Part shown: positions 37,124-52,162 of the stretch, piece after piece | Position numbering within the stretch: position 1 is the stretch's first letter | Layout of the letters: the number at the start of each line of letters is the position of its first letter | Source of the DNA: Dermatophagoides farinae | Taxonomy: Eukaryota > Arthropoda > Arachnida > Sarcoptiformes > Pyroglyphidae | Assembly: GCF_024713945.1 (NCBI RefSeq) | Contig: NC_134677.1 | Coordinates: 7,462,001 to 7,526,000 of the forward strand | DNA: 64,000 nucleotides | Direction of reading: 5' to 3' | Made by a program: the position numbers and the translations under genes | Notes under the pieces: generated by a model | What the model was told of the DNA's origin: nothing | Database searches by the model: none | The model's input: only the letters and a program-made list of their open reading frames with translations

Positions 37124-40100
37124 TTCATTTTTTCCACATTAAATCAATGGTGGTGGCAATAATCAATAGTGTCGGCAAAGCTCTGAAAAAAATGCATAAA
37201 TTCTTACCAACGATGAACCAAATGTCTTATTTGTCAAGGAAAACAAGATGAAGACAGAGAAAGAAAAAAAAAGTTGAAGAAATTGTTGTTACTAGCCGAA
37301 AAAAAACAATAATAAACTAGCGGATCTTTATTTTTTTTGTTGCTTTGGTTATTTCACCATCATTTAATGATGATGATCAAGATGATTTCTATGAGGATGC
37401 CTGTTTTTTCATGAAATGTAATATCAAATTTAGGTGTTAATATTATTAACGTCATAACTAAACTATTACCTTACTACTACTACTACTACTACTAATATCA
37501 CAGAACAAAACAAAAAAAATGTCTACAATTATCAAGTCGGCAAATAATCAAAGTAAAAATTGGTAAAATTTGATAAAAAAAAATGGTCAGACAAGCTAGA
37601 GATTTACCGCTTGATGGTAATACTAAGTAGTAGTAAAAAAAAACACATCAAAAAAGGTAATTATTATATAATATAACGCCTGGTAAACACTATTATCATC
37701 ATTATCAATTGATCCATCCGATTCGTATAAAAAAAAATAACTATGATTGAAGAAATGAAATTTGAAATTGTCGGCAATCAATAATTTCTCATTTTCGAAA
37801 GAATCAAAGTTTGTTGGCGGCACACGAGCTGCAATATATTAAGTAATGACCACCACCACCACCACCACATAATCAAAGTGCCTCCAAGAAAAAAAAACAA
37901 CAAAAGGTGAAAAAAAAAGTTTTTTCTTCACGATTACCGCGCCCAGGTATATTATATGTGTGTGTGTGTGTGTGTGTACGTTTGTGAACTCCCGAATATT
38001 TAAAATGATGATGGTTGGAAAAAAAAGAAGCCGACCACAGGTAATAAACATTTTGCTGGGGGTTTTTTTGTGCAATGAAAATTATTGAAGAATGGATTCG
38101 GCAAATGTTTGTGTGTTGATCATATAAATTGAATTCAATTCTTTTTTTTTCATTCATAAAAAAATATTTCATCTAGACAGTCAATCAAACCTACAAATTC
38201 ATTCATATTGTCGGCATCGGTAAAATGATCATATATCATAAAGATAAGAAGAAAGATTAGATGAACAAATTTGATAAAAAGTTTCATTCAAACAAATGAT
38301 CAATAGGTAATTAAGCTGAAGTTTGTTGTTGTTGTTGTTGTTGTTGTTGTATTCTCTATCTACGAAAGCGCTCGTACACACACACACATTTTTATTGTTG
38401 TGTTTATTGTTTCTTTGTACAAGTAATTGATAGAGAAAGAAGAAAAAAAATTGGGCGTCATTTACCTGTTTTTTTTTGTTATATTCATTATGTTTGATCA
38501 ATTCAATCAGTCAATCAATCGAATAGTGTTTGATTGATTGATGCTGACAACAGCAGCAACAACAAAACAAAAAAAAACAGGCCCTTGTCAATCATTTTGA
38601 TTATATTAATTCACAAATTGATCATTGAGAAAAAAAAATTAGCGACCTAATCATTCATTCATTCATTCATTCATTCATCAATTCTGTGAAAGACAATAAA
38701 TTTTTTCACATTTTATTTTTTTGTTCAAAATAAATAAAATGAACTTGATGTTTATATGATGATGGGCTATGGGCATTCAGTGAATGGTGATGAATTTCAT
38801 ATTGACACATGGACAGATAGCAAGGATTGGTCATTTCAGTAATTTTTTTTTTGTGTATATGAATAGTACTAGTAGTAGGAAGGTTATTTTACATGTCAAA
38901 AAAATTATTATTATTTTCTTTTTCGTTTGATTTGGCTGCCAATAATATGTGTGATTATGATTATTATATTGTTATTAAGATGAATTTTTGTTCCATTCAT
39001 TCGATTCGGGTATTTTGCCTACTATTTTGGATATATATTGATATATTGTATATATTTATTTTATTACAGAAAACATTTGTCCGACACTCATAGACACACA
39101 CACACACACACACACACACAGATGTTTTAAGACGTCAATCGAGTATATACAGGCATTTAAGTCTATTTACTCGTGTTACCAAAAAAAAAAAAAAATTGCA
39201 TAAATTATCAAATAGCGTCATCATCATCATCATCATTAAATCTCCGGAAAGCTAAGAATTTTTTCTATTCCTTTGAATAATAAGAAGCAAAATGATCCAT
39301 TTTATCATTTGTATAACTCGTATTCGCTGCTAAATGTGTACACATTTTTTTCTTCTGTCTTTTGTTTTTGCAACAACAACACGATTGATTGTCATCATCG
39401 TCATTGTCGTAGTGTTTGATTGTCGGTTGTTGTCGTCACTGAAATTGAGCGCTTAATTGTATAAAATTAAATCTTGTGAAATTCATTTCCATTTGAGAGA
39501 AAAAAAGGCACATTGTAAATGTGAATGGTAATAAATTAAGCTTTTTTTTTCCTACACCGGGGTCCATCATAATGAACAGAAAGAAAAGTCTGTTATAAAA
39601 AATGAGAATTCCTTACATATTCATTCCACTGTGGATTGAGTGGAATCAGAGACAATCGAATTAAGATTTATTGTCTTTTCGTCTACAGATTTATATAGTA
39701 TATATGTTTAAGTGTTTTTTTTGTGTGTGTGTGTGTGTGTAATGAATTGAATATATATGCGAATTTTATGCTTCCAAATTATCCTATTTTACTTCTTGCT
39801 ACTACATAATGGTGCGGCAAGGATGTCTGAATATTTGATGATAATATCAGTTTTCATTTGATGACATTCTAATTTCATTGTGTGCTTAAATGATTCGATT
39901 TTTACTCAATTTACTCAACTACTCACTACGCATTCATATACATACGAAAAAAAAATCTGGATAGTGTTTGGTTGTTGTTGTTGTTGTTTTGACATTTGTC
40001 AAATATTTACAGATTTCAGCTTTGATTCTTTCTCTTTTTTTCTTTCTTTCTTTCTGTTGTGTCTCTAATGACATTTCACCAAATGTCTATACCGTAAATT

Positions 40101-42260
40101 ATTGGTCTGTGGTGTTATTTAGGATTTTTTTTTTCTTCACTATCGTAAATAAAGTAAGATCTTCTTGTGAATTATAAATGTGTGTGTGTGTGTGTGAGAG
40201 TGTGTAACGGTATTGTTTTATTTTTATAATATTGATGATGATGATGATGATGATGATTTCTTTTGGGTTAATGGCTGCCCACATTAAGCGTTTGAGTACA
40301 ATACAATACACAACACTATGTGTGATGTGTTTGTGTGTGTGTGTGTGTGTACTTAAACTTAATCATCACCCGAAGAATAAGAAGCAGAAGGACTTGCATA
40401 GGACAGGACAAAAAAAGCAATGTTTTTCATATAGATCATCACAATTGTTCATGTGTTTTTTTTTTCTTTTATATATTGAGTGCTATATATCTTTGTATTT
40501 TTTTTCTTCTTCTTTCCTATTTAACACTATCTATTCCTGTTTTTTTCAAAAAAAAAAACAAAAACGGAACCATAACAACGATAATTAAAAGCCAGAAAAC
40601 TCAATTTAACAACAATAACAACAACAACAAAATGTTTGAATGAATGAATGAATAGAAACATGTGCCTAATTTCTTTAGCTGGTTGGCAGCAATAAAAAAA
40701 AATTTTTTTTTTTTTTGAGAAAAAAAAACACCCTTAACATTAACCATTGATGAGTATTAAAATATGATCTAATTTATGATCATTTTTATTTTCAAAATTC
40801 ATTGAATAAATCGTAAAAGTAGCTGATTGTGGATTGATTCCAGAAGTTTTTCACTAACATTTTCAAATGTGTTTAAAAAGTGTCGTGTTCAAAAAAAAAT
40901 AAAATAAAATAGAGAGAAAAAAAATTTGTTAGTACAAACCAGAAGATTTATCGTTATTTTCATTACGTTCGAATGCTTTACTTGTCATTTCGAATAATGC
41001 ATCCAATGGTGATGATCCAGTATTATTGTTATTATTATGGCCATTACCATTTGTTGTACCGGTTGTACTGATTGGACTTTCAGGTGAATCACTTTCTGAT
41101 CTTTCGGATATTTCCGATTCATCATCGGCTGATCTTGGCCTTCGATTTGTCATGATATTATTACGATGATGATGATGATGATGAGGATTATATGGATGAT
41201 GAGGATTGGTCAATGTATTGTTTGATGTTAATGATGATGACGATGATACAGTGACATTTGTAGCAGAAGCTGAGGCAGCTGCTGCCGCCGCCGCAGCAGC
41301 AGCAGCAGCAGCCGATAATGCTCCATGATATGAATTATGTAATAATGCTAAATGATTCGGATGTAATGTACCGCCATTTAATGCAGCATTATATTGTATA
41401 CTTTGTATGAATGTTGATGCCATATTTAATTGTTGTAGATAATTTGCTGGATTCATTGATGATGTTGATGATGACGATGATGATGTTGATGATGAATTAT
41501 CCATCAGGACAACATTATCCCATGGCCTTATAAAATTCTGGCCCAGTGAACGTGTCATGGTTTCGTTTGTTATTTTATTATTCTTATGATTATTGCCACT
41601 ACTATTTGTATTATCGAAAAATTCTTCTTTTTCATCATCACCATCATTATTATTAACATTTGGTGAAAGAATATCTTTGATTAGAAATGATCGAAATGGT
41701 TTGCACTTTTCATTATCGGATATAATCATTTCATTATCGGCCTGTTGTTGTTGTTGTTGTTGTTGTTCATGATCATTTTGATCCATCTTTTCTCTGCAAT
41801 GATTACTTTTCAATTCTTTTGATTTTCGTCCATTTTGTTGCCTATGATGATGTTCATATTCAATTTTCATACGATTATAGTCATTACAAAGACGTTTATT
41901 TGGACTTGGCATTATCATTGTTGTCGTATCATCCATTGATGAATTAATCATATTTATTTCCGGTTTATCTTCACCTGGATCAATTATTGATGATGAATTT
42001 GTTGATAATGTTGATGTCGATGCTGATGACGATAATGATGATGATGATGATGATGAAGATGAACTACGACTAGTTGAACGTTCATGTTCCATAGTTGTGT
42101 TTATTTGAAATGTTGTTGCCATTTGATGTTGATGATGATGATTAAATACGCTTTTCAAATGATTATTTGATGATGTCGAATGTTGTCCAAAATGGTTATG
42201 ATGATGATGATGTTTTCCGATTACGAATAACGAGTAATTCATTACATTCAATATGATCAT
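27620..42260 (-). CDS. lbx (ladybird): Ladybird/LBX homeobox transcription factor
   Basis: Nuclear homeodomain factor; ladybird genes specify muscle, heart and neural identities. Exons, minus: 40940..42260, 27965..28163, 27620..27884; 594 aa in frame. An eh1-like repression motif SFLIKDIL is at 191-198. [15 protein letters not shown] matches the LBX SPLCALEELASKTF block. The homeodomain (about 460-519) reads [40 protein letters not shown] and [20 protein letters not shown], diagnostic for LBX. The codon for Trp48 of the homeodomain is split by an 80-bp intron; a 12.8 kb intron separates the N-terminal exon. Long Ser, Gln, Ala and His runs occur in exon 1, and Gln/His plus a Thr/Pro tail in exon 3. 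Alternative starts are Met7 or Met47; upstream exons cannot be excluded. Confidence 0.93.
28236..28291. repeat. (GA)n microsatellite near LBX exon 2 acceptor
   Basis: About 28 GA units. On the coding (minus) strand it is (TC)n ending about 72 bp upstream of the acceptor of the first homeobox exon, so it forms a long pyrimidine tract in the intron. Confidence 0.95.
28461..28490. repeat. (ATTTA)n pentanucleotide repeat
   Basis: About six ATTTA units inside the large LBX intron. Confidence 0.9.
37093..37122. repeat. Poly-T run, 30 nt
   Basis: Thirty consecutive T within the LBX intron. Length is prone to sequencing error. Confidence 0.9.
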
Positions 42261-45200
42261 TTGCCATTATGTGTGAAAAAAAAATAAAAATCATTAACAC
42301 ATACACACACACACACATACACGAAAAAAAAATTTAATTTCAAAATATTCAAAATTTCAAGATTCAGAATAAATTTAATATTTTGCTAATTGAAAAGTCA
42401 AACTTGAAAATGATGAAAACCGTAAACACACACACACACACACATTCAACATGATTGAAAGCAAACACTAGAATGATTATAATGATGATGATGACGACTA
42501 CCAAGAAACTCAAACACAAAATTAAGATGATGATGATGATGGAATAATGAGAAAAAAGTAGGACTTAATTTATTCTACTTGTTAACTGTTTCTTGGTTGT
42601 TGTTGTTGTTGTTAATGTGTTTATTTCATTTCTAATAATTCAACATCATCAACAAACACAAATGCGAGCAAGAAAGCAATCATTTCAAAATGAATTGATT
42701 GGATAGTTGTTGAAAGAAAAACATTGAAGAAAATTGTGTGTGTATGCGTGTGATAGAGAGAAAGAGAGAAAAGAAACTTAAAATGATTTGAGAACGATAG
42801 AAAGAAAGAGAGAGAAGAGAGAGAGAATCATATCATTATGATCAAGAAAACCAACACACACACACACATCAACGATGATGATGATGATGATGATCGTGTT
42901 TTTTTTTTAATATTCAAGAAACAAAACAAGTTGATATTGAGATGAATCACAAACAAGGCATAGATCTAAGAAAATTGATCGAATATATAACAAGAATGAA
43001 ATACTGCTTATTCTTTTTTTTTCTTCTTCTTTTTTAATTCACAAGATTCTCTCTCTCTCTTTCTTTCTTTATTGCTTCTCTATGTGTTATATATATATAT
43101 CTTGATGTGTATAAAAAAGGCCTGGCCTAGCGCAATTGTTGTTGATGATCTAGTTGATGTTCAAAATTGAACTAAACAATTTCATTTCGCGTTTCGTATC
43201 CCAAAAAAAAAGAAAGAAGAAAAGTAGATATTCAACAACAACAACAACAGCAACATTAACAATATATATGTTCTAATTTTAATTAACACACACACACACA
43301 CACACACACACACGATTCACTCGATGATTTACCATCGTAATCATCATCATCATATCTTCAAGCTCTTTTTTTTGTTGCTGCTTAGTTTTTTTTTTTTTTT
43401 TGACAACTTAACTTGTTTTGTCTATTCTATTCTACATACATAGACACATTTTCACCAATCATCATCATCATCATGATGATCATGATCATCGACATCATGA
43501 TGATGATGATGTTCTTTCATTGTTTTGTGTATTATAACAATATATATAATATATATATTCAGTATATATAATAATAATAAACAAGCAAGGAGGTGCTTAG
43601 AATTTTCATTAGCATTACTATGTATATTATTGACTATCCAATCAAATTCCATTTTAGAAATGAATAGTATTGTAAAATGGGCGTGAATTATTTTATTTTC
43701 ATGTGAACATAGAAACGTTTTTTTTTTTTTTTTTTTTTTTGGTTGCATATATAGCTCAACAACGTGTATGTTTAGTTGTTTTTTTTAACACTTTGCCGCT
43801 TGGCTGCCTTTTATTTCAATTCATTCATTCACTGATACAGACAAACCAGATATCCAAACAGAACAAAACAAAACAAAAAAAATGACATGTATAGTCGATG
43901 AAAGCAGACATTTTTCACAATTATTTTAGATTTAGAGATATGGCTGCTTTTGTAGTGATATAATCATCGTTATCGAAACAGAAACAGAGAGAGACTGCGT
44001 AGCTGATGATGAGTTTTTTTCCCAACGTTATTGATGTTGAAGTTAACGAAATAACAAGAAAGATAGTGCAAAGAGAAGAAGAAAAAAAAACGGATGCATT
44101 GCCATTTTTTCCATTTAAATATGGTTAACAAAGTTTTCTGGTTTGCTCATCTCTAACTTGTGAAAACAACAACAACAACAACTACTCTGCACCGTACCAA
44201 CGCCAAACAATAATAAAGCAGAAGCAGAATGAGAGAAAAAAAAATGGCTGAAACTTGACTTCCAATTAATTTTTCTCAAATACAATAACAACACACAGCT
44301 AGATAGATAGAGCCAGAAAAAAATGCCATATGTTACAATAATATAACAAACATAAATCGTGTTCATCATAATCAACATTCATTTTTACCATGAACACAAA
44401 TAGACACTAGGCATTCGATTTGATCTAGTCTAGAATAGAAAAGAGAAAGAGCGAAAAAAAAGCACATCCGTGGTAATCATCATCATTATCATTAAATGTT
44501 CATCATGTTAATGTTTCGGACACAACAGCTCATTGATGATGATGATGATGATGATGATGGAAAAATTGAATGAATTAGCATGAGAGAAAGATAGTGAGGT
44601 GATAACATTCTTGTAAACTAGCCAAGTTATCGCTCTATTAGATCATTCGATTGTGAATAGAAAAAAAAACAAAACAAAACAAAACACTCAAATATTGAAA
44701 TCTCATCAATTTTATTGAAAAAAAAATCAATCAAATCAAAGAGTTAAATCAAATGAAATTAGATTATTTTGAAACCTATATAGATAGTAATAGTAATTTA
44801 TTACAATAGTTTGTCATTGTTGCTGTTACTGGTGATGGTGGTGGTATGATCATTTCATTTTTATTACTTTCAGATTGATTTCAATTGAATACATATGTGA
44901 TTATTGATTAGGTTACAGTCATATATAATGATGATGATGATGATGAATAGAAATAGAAAAAAATAAATGAAAATTGATTTCTGATTATGGATAATGAATA
45001 TTAGTTAGCAATACAATTAGCAATGTTTTTTTTTTCTTTCTTTCATCTCATAGTAGTCATCATGATTATTATTATTATTGTATACTATGCAATCAATGAA
45101 TGGAGAAAAAAAAACAGAAATCATCAGCCGAAATGTTAATCAATCATGATCAATTTGATGAGATTTTTTTTTGAAAAAAAGGGGCAAAAAAAGAGAAAAA

Positions 45201-46626
45201 TAAAAAATCTTGTCCATTAATTTCATTTATATGCATCCCAATATTGATAACAATTTTTTTCTTCAATTGTGTCAATGATTATCATCTAGTGTGTTTTTTT
45301 TCCATTTACTTACACAAGATAAATCATCAAATTTGATGCCAATTCCATTTCAAATGTGAATATATTTATTATATGTTTTATTATTAAAACTAACAAAAAA
45401 ATGCAATTGAAATTGTAACAGTATAGAAAAATAAACAAACTCAAGATTAAAGAATGAAAAATGATTGCGATGATTGTCATTTGAATGATGATGATGATGA
45501 TGATGATGATGACAATGAATCATTTTTTTTTCTCCAGTTCTGAACAAAAAAAAAAATGATTCACATCAAGCTCGGATGTAATTAAGCCAAATCATTATGG
45601 TGTGTATGCATCATTATTTACCACCATCATCATCATCATGATCATCATCATCACTAGATACATAAAAAAAGGGATAGATTTATTAGTTGGACAAAATTTA
45701 ATGGAAAATGAATGTAAATGAGAGAAATATTTATTATTTTTTTTTCAAGATCAAATTGTCATTTCTTTTTTATTATCATGTCTGTCAGTATGTTTATTTA
45801 TAAAAATAGATCACAGACACACACACGGTGACTGAATTTTGTATGGTTGCCAGAAAAAAAACAACGATGATTTTTTCCTATTCTTCCAACATTTTCTTTT
45901 CTTTTTTTTTGATGAATTAAATATAATTGAATTTAAATTTTTCACCATGAATGAATCGTTGTTATCGTTGTTGTTTGTGGTTGTTGTTGTTGTTGGTCAT
46001 GCCTTTGCTCACACCTCGATCGTCTGGACAATTGAATTTATAAGTTGGAAATACTTGCATACATTTGGTGTGTGTGTGTGTGTGTGAGTAACTTTATTTA
46101 GAAACAATTCACAATCGATGACATTTGACTTTTAACTTTTCACAATTCATAATCCTCATCATCATCATCATCGTCGTCATCATAATTCAACCAAACAAAA
46201 GTCAATTTGTTTCACCATCATCGCTGAATCTGTGACCATTTTTTTTTTTTTGGAATGGAACAATTCGTTTCGGTCACCATTCGTTTTTAATAGGTCGAAT
46301 GAATAGTTTCAAAGATAATGATGATTATAATCAAAGAAAGGTGAAAGAGATTTGCGTTCAATTCATTGATTGAATTCAGCAATGACATTGTTCTTTCAAA
46401 TGTGTGATCTGATTTGATCGTTTTTGATTCGGTTTGAAACATTTTCAACACACACACACAGGAACCAATCGAGTAAATGTTTTAACTGCCCACCTTTTTG
46501 CCTTTAGTTTGTGTATCACACCAATTCAACATCTGATAAATGAAAAGCCAATTTTTTTTAATGAAGTTGTTGTTGATACATTAATCGATTCTTATTACTG
46601 CACATTTTTTCACACTATTTATAGCT

Positions 46627-46629
<3 letters not shown>

Positions 46630-46664
<35 letters not shown>
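46630..46664. repeat. (CA)n microsatellite
   Basis: About 17 CA units, among the longest of the many (CA)n tracts in the window. Confidence 0.95.
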
Positions 46665-46666
<2 letters not shown>

Positions 46667-47239
46667 TAAAAGTTTAGAAAAAGAAAAAAAAGAATTGCCA
46701 ATTAAAATTACCGGACAGAATGTGAATGAATGAATGAATGAAAAACGACGACAACCAAACTGAATGAATTGAAAAGGTGAACGAAAAAAAAAATTAATAA
46801 CCACCTTTTTACCTGCTAGTAAAATAATAATAATAATGCCGCGAAACGAATCGTTTTGTTCACAAATGTCGATTGATTTTTTTTTTATTTTATTTTTGGC
46901 GAACAAAATCGAAATTTTCATCTCAAGAGAAAAACAACAACAATCAATTGAAAAAGGAAGGAAAGAGAAAGGAACTAAACATTGAAAAACTTGTCAAAAA
47001 AAAATGCTTGATTCAGTCACACACATTCTGACTGATCGATATTTTTTTCCAATCAATTCTTTTCCTTATGATGATTGTTCTAAGCAAAAAAAAAAAAAAA
47101 TTCTCATCATTCAATTCAAGTATACGTCGTGTGTAGTTCAAATGAAAAATGAACTAAAAGTTATTAATGAGAGAAATGGTCATGTCGACGAGAGTCAGTC
47201 ATTTTAACAATAGACTTATTCAACTAACTAATGAGCCAT

Positions 47240-47341
<102 letters not shown>

Positions 47342-48197
47342 TTTTTTTTCTTTTCTTCGAATCAAATCCATAAATATAAATGAAAATTATATATTGGCAA
47401 TTTTGCCATCATTGGTTTTTTTTGGTCATCCAAGAAAAATTTATGACCTATAGGCAATTGTAGCACAATGTGGTCAATCCATTCATCCATCCACCACTGA
47501 TGGCGATCAATTTAGTCCCAAATCAGTTGATTATCATTATTGATTGATTGATTATCTGGATAATAGTAGGAAAAAAAATCATCTAATTAAAGCAATTATG
47601 TTTAGCCCAAAAAAAAACACAGGGCAATAATTATCGGTTTTCAATGTGGATAAAATTAAAACAGTTTTCCTTTCCAACACCCTGTTTTTTTTACAAAAAA
47701 ATTACAACTCATTCTAATTGAGATATTAAAACGTTTTATAATTTAGTCTAGTAAAATAAAAATGGACACACACACACAGCTGATTGATACTGAATGAACA
47801 AATAAATGACGACGACGACGACAAGCGTGTTAAATATAGTTTTGTTGCCCTTTATCATCATCGTTATTGTCTAAAATTATTGTCATTGGCCCCTAAAAGG
47901 CGCCTTTTTGTCGTCATTTCATCATTTCTATTTTATTTGTTGTTATTTGAATCTATTCAATTATCATAATAATAAAATCTTTATCTTTATCGAACCAACA
48001 ACACAATATCGTCATCGTCATCATCATTTAGATATGCAACATACACACACAATGGCATTTTATTTTTCTAAATTTTCTTCATCTTGATTTAGCATACACA
48101 CTTGAAACGATAACAAACGACCATTATACCATGACCAATTTTTTTTTTTTGGATTTTTCCATTCTCGGTCTGGTTCTGGTTTTTTTTCTTTCTATAG

Positions 48198-48247
48198 TTT
48201 TCGTTTTCATTTTCGGTTTCAGTTTCGGTTTCGGTTTCGGTTTTCGG
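48198..48247. repeat. Degenerate (GGTTTC)n hexamer repeat
   Basis: About eight imperfect hexamers of type TTTCGG or TTTCAG. It is not the arthropod telomere unit (TTAGG). Confidence 0.8.
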
Positions 48248-49236
48248 ACCGGATAAGTTATGATTTCTTCAGTGTTTTTGTGTGTATTCAACACTTATCA
48301 ATTTGTTATTCAATTCAGGCCATGACTTTTTACTTCTCCTCGTTCTACCCTCCATAAAAAAAACCGGCCAAGTTAGCAACAACAACAACAACAACAAAAA
48401 GGTCAAAGTATAAAGGGCAATGTCACCAAGACAAACGAATATATTCATAGGTTGTGAAAAAAAAACAACAGTTATTCCTCAAACACACACACACTCATCA
48501 TAAGTGCGTGTGTTTGTGTGTGTTGGTAACCATGACAAAATTGGCGACGTCGGCAATGGGGCAATGCCAAGAAATGATGATCATTTATTTTTCATAATAT
48601 AAAAATACAGTTATCATAACTGTAATGTTTTCAAATGTGAAATTTAAATTGAAAAACAAAAATGAAAATTTTTGAAATTTGAAAAAAAAGTATGCAACAT
48701 GAAACCCAAATAATAATGATGGTGGCTTGACTTTGAATTTCACCGATTTGTAACCAAGATTTTCGAGAGAGAAAGATAGAAAAGAAACATTTCAAAAAGC
48801 AAATCATTTTGGTCGTCGGTCAGTCGTCAAAATAATAATGATGGCAATGATGATCATTGGCCATAAATCCAGACGACAACAAATACAGATAAACCAGACT
48901 AAATGGTTGATTGAATGACACAACAAGACAGACCTATATGAATAGTGGGTGTCAATCGATGATGATGATGATGATGATGGCAAAAATGACAACACAACGA
49001 TTATTATTGTGTTGACAGTTTTTTTTCTGTTGTTATTGCCAATCATATCGATAGTCTCGATTTCAAATCAATCAATTAAGAAATTTAGAAAATTATTATC
49101 AAATCAGATAACAATTATTGTTGTAAATTGAAAAATTATTTTATCTACGGATGTTTTGTTTGTCGGCTTTCTTTTTTTTTCTTTTAGAATGAAAATGAAT
49201 GGCCTTTATAAAAATTTGATTGACCGTATAAACAGC

Positions 49237-49268
<32 letters not shown>

Positions 49269-50561
49269 AAGGAATGTGTATTTTGAGCATCATTTGTGAA
49301 AAGGGGCCAAAAAATTTAAAACAGAAAAAAAATGAAATCATTTTTTTTCCACGCCGACAAACCGTTCAAATCGACCATATCATCATCATCATCATTCAAT
49401 TTATGATTCATCCTCATCATCGTCTATAAACTCTATAGTCAAGTCATCATTGAAGTAAGTCATTTTATGATACTAAAAAGTACGTCAAACAAAAAAAAAA
49501 TTGTTCAATTGACTTGTCGACATATCAGTTTACATAAAATTGAAAAATTGAGCTTTTTTTTTGTTGAACAAAATTTTATTTGATAGAGTCTATATAGCCA
49601 GATTCTTCATTTTTTTTTTAAATGTCTATTATGAATGATTGATTCATGACCAACATTCATTCATATGCTGTTGTATATAACAGAATTTTCATCATCATCA
49701 TCATCATCATCATCAATCGATGTCAGCTGACGACTGCAAAAACACATTGAATTATGATACATTTTAGTTTCAACGCAATTTTTTTTTATATCAATGTTCA
49801 AAAAAAAAACTAATGAACTTATTGTTGTTGGTGTGGATAACACAATTTTTTTTTCAAACAAAATTGTTAAATTCGTTTGAACATAGCCCGACTATACGAC
49901 TATATATGTGTATGTGTGTGTTTGTATGAGCCAATGCGGTAGTAGTAGTTGGCCGGTGGTCAATTTATTGGCGGCAAAAATTCAAAGTCAAAAAAGCCCG
50001 AATCATCAACAACAACAACAACAAAAGACTTTTGAACGCGTCCGTGTATACACACATACATACATACACGGTATTGAACCATTTTCTCTCTTTTTATTTT
50101 AATCATTATCATTGAAATTGATATTACCTATTTAGAACAATTTTAGACAAGTTATGATGATAATAACAATAACAATATGTTGATGATGATGATCATCATC
50201 ATCATTTATTCGAAGACCGACAAAAAAAACCGATTATGATGATGATGATGATCGGTAATAGTTTCGACAACAACAACAACAACAACTTCAGAAAATTCAT
50301 TCAATTTATCCATACACACACACATCGTAGTTCGTAAGTGTTTAGTATAATGGTTTTAAATATAATAATCGTTTAAAAAAAAAAATATTTCATTCAATGT
50401 TCCCAGTGTTTATGTGTGTGTTTAGATTCGTGCAAATTTTTTTTTCCTTTCTCTTTGCCATATTCTTCTTTTTATTCGTTTCGATAATCATTTTCAAATG
50501 AACGATAGATGAAAATATTGAGAGACAACACCTAAATCTGTCGTGTATCACGTCCGATTAT

Positions 50562-50562
<1 letters not shown>

Positions 50563-50593
<31 letters not shown>
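50563..50593. repeat. Poly-T run, 31 nt
   Basis: Thirty-one consecutive T; a second run of 26 T follows at 50668-50693. Confidence 0.9.
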
Positions 50594-50594
<1 letters not shown>

Positions 50595-51285
50595 GTGTGG
50601 TTTAATGTATGTTTGTTGTGAGTATAACGATATTGGTATCAACTTGAAAGTTTTTTTTTGCATTGAATTTTTTTTTTTTTTTTTTTTTTTTTTGGTTGGT
50701 TATTGTAACCATGGAAATTGGCTTGTAAATTATATTTTATTATTATTATTATTATGAAAAAAAAACTACAAACATGTTAGCCTCTAATGAGGAGGGGGTG
50801 GGGTGGGGGGTAATCTTGTATCAAGCTAATCATTTTGGTCGTGGTTGTAGTAGTGGTGGTAAATATTTTTTTTGTCGGCTGTTGTTTTGATCAGGAATTA
50901 CAATTTTTTTTTCGCAAATAAAGTCATTAATAGGTCCAATTGTGTTGGGTTTTTTTTCCTCAATCAAATGGCTAATCGGTAATGATTCAAGGTTGCCAAT
51001 CCTGTAAACATCGGTTTAATCTTTTTTTTTCTTTTCCGGTTTCAATCAAACAAACACACGTTGTTGGTGATTGGCAAATTGAATTTTTATTCAATTTTTT
51101 TTTCGTTATTCTTGAATTTGAAATTAAATTACTCGAAATCACTATCATCATCACTCACTCACTCACTGACTCACTCACCCAGCAGCAGCAGCAGCTAATC
51201 TTATTCATGTAATGTGATTATTATGTTTCAATCAAATGTTGTTGGTAGGTTGGTTGGCTAGCTAGCTAGCTATATTTTGGCTAAT

Positions 51286-51324
51286 TTTTGGCTTCAAGCA
51301 GCTGCGCTCTGCTTGAAGCCGAAA
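51286..51324. repeat. 39-nt GC-rich stem-loop
   Basis: The arms GGCTTCAAGCAG (51290-51301) and CTGCTTGAAGCC (51309-51320) are perfect inverted repeats around a 7-nt loop. One G-T and three A-T pairs extend the stem to 16 bp. It is much more GC-rich than its surroundings. Confidence 0.85.
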
Positions 51325-52162
51325 TCTAATCACATGTTAATCATTGAATTTATAAAATTTGAAAAAAAAATTATCTCGATAAACAGCTCAATTCACCCGA
51401 AAAAAAATATACAAGCCTCTTGAAGATGATGATGATGATGATGATGATTAAAGACCACCACCACCACCATCTGACCAGTTGAGCCAGTAAAAATGACCGG
51501 ACAAAATGGTGAAAATTAAGTTATTAAAAACAAAATATGTATTGAAAAGGCTTCCTGGATTTTTTAAACATCTTTTTTAATGAACAAATTTTTTTTTCCT
51601 TTTAACAAGTTGTTTGATACGCTTAATTATCATGTCTTTAACGATGGTAATGTCTTTGAAATCCATTTATTCGTGCTTGAATTTTTTTTTCTTTTATAAA
51701 AAAAATGAAGATTTCGTCTTTTATTTGCAAACGGGCACATAAAAAAAAATTAGAATTATTATTGCAGTTCTATTGAAAACAAACAAAAAACCTCACAAAT
51801 TATTCCACACAACACACAAACTATTAGGCCGGTTGCACTTTATGCGACATTTGTTACTTTTGCCTTTTTTTCTTTCAATCATCATCAAATAATAGTATAT
51901 TTGTGAATATTAATGAAAAAATCAAGAGATCAAGTAAACTGAATTAAATCAAAAAAAAAAAAAAAAATTGGGCGTGCTGCCATTTACAATCATCATCATT
52001 TCTACAACAAAGATTAACTAGAATGAAAAGATCATCATCATCGAGTATCTGAATTGAATCTGAATGATTGAGTGTTTGTGTTTTGTATGGGCGAATTTAA
52101 GAAAGAGAAGAAAAAAAATTCATCATCATCATTACCACATTGACTTATTCAATGAGAGACTA

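Larger units (their letters stand above)
28164..40939 (-). other. 12.8 kb LBX intron
   Basis: No nested gene is supported on either strand. It is filled with (ATC/GAT)n, (CA/TG)n tracts such as 30024-30056, 33597-33625, 34095-34119 and 39094-39120, a (TC)n tract at 35009-35039, poly-T runs and (CATT)n tracts. Large introns of homeobox genes commonly carry enhancers, but no specific site can be named from the sequence alone. A 9-bp stem-loop lies at 31732-31762. Confidence 0.6.

Noticed and set aside
43100-43160. TATA-like ATAAAAAAGG followed by GGCCTGGCCTAG as a plus-strand promoter
   Set aside because: No downstream gene on that strand for nearly 14 kb.
48181-48250. TTTCGG-type hexamers as an interstitial telomere
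   Set aside because: Unit is not TTAGG and the repeats are degenerate; a simple hexamer repeat explains it.
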